Below are positions 60,967-64,000 of a DNA stretch of 64,000 bases, piece by piece. The position numbers and the translations under genes were made by a program. This stretch comes from Glaciihabitans tibetensis. Its GTDB lineage: Bacteria; Actinomycetota; Actinomycetes; Actinomycetales; Microbacteriaceae. The notes beneath the pieces were generated by a model. The model had not been told where the DNA came from and did not search any database. It saw nothing but the letters and a program-made list of their open reading frames with translations. The stretch lies in contig NZ_PVTL01000005.1 of assembly GCF_003003265.1 (NCBI RefSeq), forward strand, positions 248,001 through 312,000. Direction: 5' to 3'. Each line of letters begins with the position of its first letter. Within the stretch, counting starts at the first letter, position 1.

Positions 60967-62264
60967 CCACAACAACCGCATCCGTCGACGTCACCATCGC
61001 GCAGATCGCGCGGGGACAAGTCGAAGGCGAGGTGTGCACCACCGACCTCGTCGAGGCTCCCTGGACGTTCGACCTCGCCATGCCGAGTTACGGACCCGGG
61101 GCCTCTATGGCGGATCCGATCCCCGCGGCATCGCCTCGCCAGGGCGAGCTGCCGGAGGAGTACCGCACCGCCAGCACACTGGAGCTGGCGGCCCGCATCG
61201 CCGCCGCGAAGCAGATTCTCGGCTCGCGGGCCGTGGTGCTCGGACACTTCTACCAGCGCGACGAAGTTGTGCAGTTCGCCGACTTCGTGGGTGACTCCTT
61301 CCAGCTCGCGAACGAGGCCAAGGCCAAACCCGACGCCGAGGCGATCATCTTCTGCGGCGTGCACTTCATGGCCGAGACCGCCGACCTGTTGTCGCGTCCG
61401 GACCAGGCCGTCATTTTGCCGAACCTCGCCGCCGGCTGCTCGATGGCCGACATGGCCGACATCGACTCGGTCACCGAATGCTGGGAGCAGCTCGAGGCGC
61501 TCTACGGCACCGAGCCCGATGCCGACGGCCGCGTACCGGTGATCCCCGTCACCTATATGAACTCGTCCGCGGCACTCAAGGGCTTCTGCGGCGAGCACGG
61601 CGGCATCGTCTGCACTTCGTCGAACGCGGCGACCGTGCTGGAGTGGGCTTTCCAGCGCGGCCAGCGCGTGCTGTTCTTTCCCGACCAGCACCTCGGGCGT
61701 AACACGGCGAAGGCCATGGGGATCCCCGTCGAGCTGATGCCGCTCTGGCGCGGCAACAAGGTGGGCGGCGGAAACGATGCCCAGACGCTGACCGACGCCC
61801 GCGTCATCCTCTGGAACGGATTCTGCTCCGTGCACAAACGCTTCACGGTTGCGCAGATCGACAAGGCTCGCGCCGAATTCCCGGGAGTTCGAGTGATCGT
61901 GCACCCGGAGTCGCCCATGGAAACCGTTGATGCGGCGGATGAATCGGGGTCCACCGACTACATCCAGAAGGCCATCGCGGCCGCAGAACCGGGCTCCACG
62001 TTCGCGATCGGAACCGAGATCAACATGGTGCAGCGCTTGGCAGCGCAGTATCCCGAGCACACCATCTTCTGCCTCGACCCGGTGGTCTGCCCCTGCTCCA
62101 CCATGTACCGCATCCACCCCGGCTACCTCGCCTGGGTGCTCGAATCTCTGGTGCGCGGCGAGATCGTCAACCAGATCACGGTTCCGGAGGACGTCGCCGT
62201 ACCCGCGCGGGTCGCCCTCGAGCGGATGCTGGCGGCCAAGCCCGGCACCACGATGGCGGCCTGA
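60963..62264 (+). CDS. nadA: Quinolinate synthase
   Basis: A 433-residue enzyme that condenses iminoaspartate with dihydroxyacetone phosphate to quinolinate, using a 4Fe-4S cluster. LGHFYQRDEVVQFADFVGDSF is the family's first signature. Probable cluster cysteines are C131 (IIFCGVHFM), one of C209/C217 (GFCGEHGGIVCTSSN) and C376 or C378 near the end (VVCPCSTMYRIHP). The N-terminus is about 60 residues longer than in enterobacterial NadA, as usual in actinomycetes. It overlaps nrtR by four bases and is followed one base later by nadB. Confidence 0.95.
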   Translation: MTTTTASVDVTIAQIARGQVEGEVCTTDLVEAPWTFDLAMPSYGPGASMADPIPAASPRQGELPEEYRTASTLELAARIAAAKQILGSRAVVLGHFYQRDEVVQFADFVGDSFQLANEAKAKPDAEAIIFCGVHFMAETADLLSRPDQAVILPNLAAGCSMADMADIDSVTECWEQLEALYGTEPDADGRVPVIPVTYMNSSAALKGFCGEHGGIVCTSSNAATVLEWAFQRGQRVLFFPDQHLGRNTAKAMGIPVELMPLWRGNKVGGGNDAQTLTDARVILWNGFCSVHKRFTVAQIDKARAEFPGVRVIVHPESPMETVDAADESGSTDYIQKAIAAAEPGSTFAIGTEINMVQRLAAQYPEHTIFCLDPVVCPCSTMYRIHPGYLAWVLESLVRGEIVNQITVPEDVAVPARVALERMLAAKPGTTMAA

Positions 62265-62265
62265 G

Positions 62266-64000
62266 ATGGCTGGACGGCATGACGTGGCCGGGCGGGAACC
62301 CGCGCCAACGAAGGCCCGGGTCATCGTCGTGGGCAGCGGCATCGGCGGGTTGCTCGCCGCGCTGACCGCCAGCGCCCACCACTCGGTGACGCTGGTGACG
62401 AAGGCACGGCTCGAAGAGAGCAACACCCGGTACGCGCAGGGCGGTATCGCCGCGGCGGTCTTTGCCGATGATTCGGTCGACGAGCACATCGCGGACACCC
62501 TTCGCGCCGGCGCCGGACTCAACGTGCTCGACGCCGTCGAGGTGCTCTGTGCGGAGGGCCCCGACCGCATCGCTGACCTCATCCGCTTTGGTGTCGCCTT
62601 CGACCGCGACCTGAGCGACCCGAGTGGCGAGGGCCTCGCCCGCGGACTCGAGGCGGCCCACTCCCGCGCCCGGGTGCTGCACGCCGGGGGTGACGCGACC
62701 GGCGCCGTGATCGAACGCGCGCTCGTGGCGGCCGTGCGCGCCGCCGGGGTGGAACTCCGCGAGCACACCTTCCTGGCCGATCTGGTCGTCGAGGACGGCC
62801 GCGTCGTGGGAATCGATGTGGTGGATGCCGCGGCGGCACGATCCGGCGCGACCGAGCCCCAGCGCCCGCGCGCAACCCAGCCCGAGCGGCTCGCGGCGGA
62901 CGCGGTGATCCTCGCCTCGGGTGGCGCCGGCCAGCTCTTCCTCCACACGACGAACCCCGAGGTGGCCACCGGCGACGGCGCGGCAGCCGCCTGGCGGGCC
63001 GGGGCCCGTCTCGCGGACGTCGAGTTTTACCAATTCCACCCCACCGCGCTGGCGCTGCCCGGCAACTTCCTCGTCTCGGAGGCCGTGCGGGGCGAGGGCG
63101 CGACGCTGCTGAGCGCCGCCGGCGAGCGCTTTATGCTCGCCGTGCACCCGGACGCCGAACTCGCCCCCCGCGATGTCGTCGCCCGCGGCATCGCCAACCA
63201 GATGGCCGCGCAGGGCGGCGCCCCGGTGCTGCTCGACGCGACCGCGCTCGGCGCCGAGTTTCTGCGCACCCGCTTCCCGACCATCGACGCGGCCTGCCGC
63301 GACGCCGGCATCGACTGGTCGCGTGAACCCGTGCCCGTCACTCCGGCCGCCCACTACTGGATGGGCGGGATCGCCACCGACACCTGGGGCCGCTCGTCTC
63401 TGCCGGGGCTGTATGCCGTGGGCGAGGTCGCCTGCACCGGTGCGCACGGGGCAAACCGGCTGGCGTCGAACTCGCTGCTGGAATCCGCCGTGCTCGCCCA
63501 CCGCGCCGCGAGCGTGGTCCGCGAGACCGTGTGGCCAGACGCGACGGCCTGGCTAGATGCGACGGGCTTGCCAGAAGCATCGGCCTGGCCAGGCGCATCA
63601 GGGTCGCCAACCGAATCAGGCTGGGCAGGCGAGGCGGATGTCCCGTCCGCCCCCACCGCACTCACGCCGTTCTCACGCGGAGCCCTGCAGCGGCTGTTGT
63701 GGCAATGCGCCGGCGTTCACCGCTCCGCCGAGTCCCTCGCCGCGGCAGCAGAAACCCTGCGCCGCTGGGACGAAGCGGCCGAGGCATCCGACCCCCAGAC
63801 TTCTCGCTCCGCCGCGACGGTTGCCGCACCCGGAGCAGGCGCCGAGGCATCCCCCTCGATCCACGACCGCGAAGACGCCAACCTGCTCACGCTCGGCCGC
63901 ATCATCGTGGACGCAGCGCGGGCACGCCGCGAGTCCCGCGGTGCCCACTTTCGCTCCGACTATCCGACCGATTCCCCCGAATTTGCCCGCCACATCGTGT
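62266..64000 (+). CDS. nadB: L-aspartate oxidase, 3' truncated by window end
   Basis: The frame from ATG at 62266 is open to the last base (578 residues seen). The FAD-binding motif is VIVVGSGIGGLLAALTA, followed by YAQGGIAAA, ASGGAGQLF, FYQFHPTAL, SEAVRGEGA, PAAHYWMGGI and GEVACTGAHGANRLASNSLLE, all standard for the succinate dehydrogenase/NadB flavoprotein family. It oxidises aspartate to iminoaspartate for NadA. An unusual low-complexity insertion (about residues 425-465; WLDATGLPEASAW repeats) follows the catalytic part, and another Ala-rich loop lies near 525. The C-terminus, and probably nadC, lie beyond the window. Confidence 0.94.
   Translation, partial: MAGRHDVAGREPAPTKARVIVVGSGIGGLLAALTASAHHSVTLVTKARLEESNTRYAQGGIAAAVFADDSVDEHIADTLRAGAGLNVLDAVEVLCAEGPDRIADLIRFGVAFDRDLSDPSGEGLARGLEAAHSRARVLHAGGDATGAVIERALVAAVRAAGVELREHTFLADLVVEDGRVVGIDVVDAAAARSGATEPQRPRATQPERLAADAVILASGGAGQLFLHTTNPEVATGDGAAAAWRAGARLADVEFYQFHPTALALPGNFLVSEAVRGEGATLLSAAGERFMLAVHPDAELAPRDVVARGIANQMAAQGGAPVLLDATALGAEFLRTRFPTIDAACRDAGIDWSREPVPVTPAAHYWMGGIATDTWGRSSLPGLYAVGEVACTGAHGANRLASNSLLESAVLAHRAASVVRETVWPDATAWLDATGLPEASAWPGASGSPTESGWAGEADVPSAPTALTPFSRGALQRLLWQCAGVHRSAESLAAAAETLRRWDEAAEASDPQTSRSAATVAAPGAGAEASPSIHDREDANLLTLGRIIVDAARARRESRGAHFRSDYPTDSPEFARHIV

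Overview
The window is high-GC DNA with densely packed genes, frequent GTG and TTG starts and many 1-8 bp stop/start overlaps. Together with an mycothiol-type DinB/maleylpyruvate isomerase protein, a CmtR metal sensor, WXG100 proteins with an FtsK/EssC ATPase, DUF3151, DUF3817 and a sortase-like anchor, this points to an actinomycete, most likely Microbacteriaceae (the family is inference). No rRNA, tRNA, insertion sequence, prophage or CRISPR array was seen.

Layout. 1-3351: end of an M19-like dipeptidase, a sugar-type MFS transporter and a GH1 beta-glucosidase. 3433-6978: a TetR regulator, a LuxR-type response regulator without a kinase, a CmtR/CDF cadmium-lead type efflux pair and an AEC transporter. 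7053-14771: exonuclease III, pyrE, a membrane protein with a septum-formation-like domain, AraC/VOC pair, HAD-IIA phosphatase, orphan DNA methyltransferase, SpoU RNA methyltransferase and DUF3151. 15121-18422: a coupled tetR / degenerate ABC ATPase / YhgE-Pip operon with a perfect palindromic operator, then purA and its terminator. 20040-25199: a 1719-residue secreted nuclease plus 5'-nucleotidase with a cell-wall sorting signal. 25415-31828: a LacI-controlled arabino-oligosaccharide import and GH51 arabinofuranosidase locus with repeated TACAACGTTGTA operators. 31873-33659: three small metabolic genes (DinB-like, GNAT, chorismate mutase).

33648-56329, all on the minus strand, is the most notable part. 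In transcription order it runs: EssC-like FHA/FtsK ATPase, two WXG100-type small proteins, a broken copy of a four-helix membrane protein, an unknown protein, two intact paralogues of that membrane protein, a Ser/Thr kinase, a 2026-residue Ig-like surface protein, a MoxR ATPase, DUF58, a transglutaminase-fold protein without its catalytic Cys and His, an FHA membrane protein, a PP2C phosphatase and a tail-anchored protein. The second half matches the kinase/Fn3/AAA/DUF58/transglutaminase set known from bifidobacteria (PFNA cluster). Here it is joined directly to a type VII-like secretion core, suggesting one phosphorylation-controlled envelope or secretion machine.

56433-64000: purL, a small glycine-rich membrane protein, DUF3817, and an NAD de novo operon (NrtR-type regulator, nadA, nadB; nadB runs off the end) behind a 27 bp palindrome. 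Short tandem repeats recur between genes and inside linkers throughout; two noncoding sets, 14849-15053 and 59854-59977, are the most structured.
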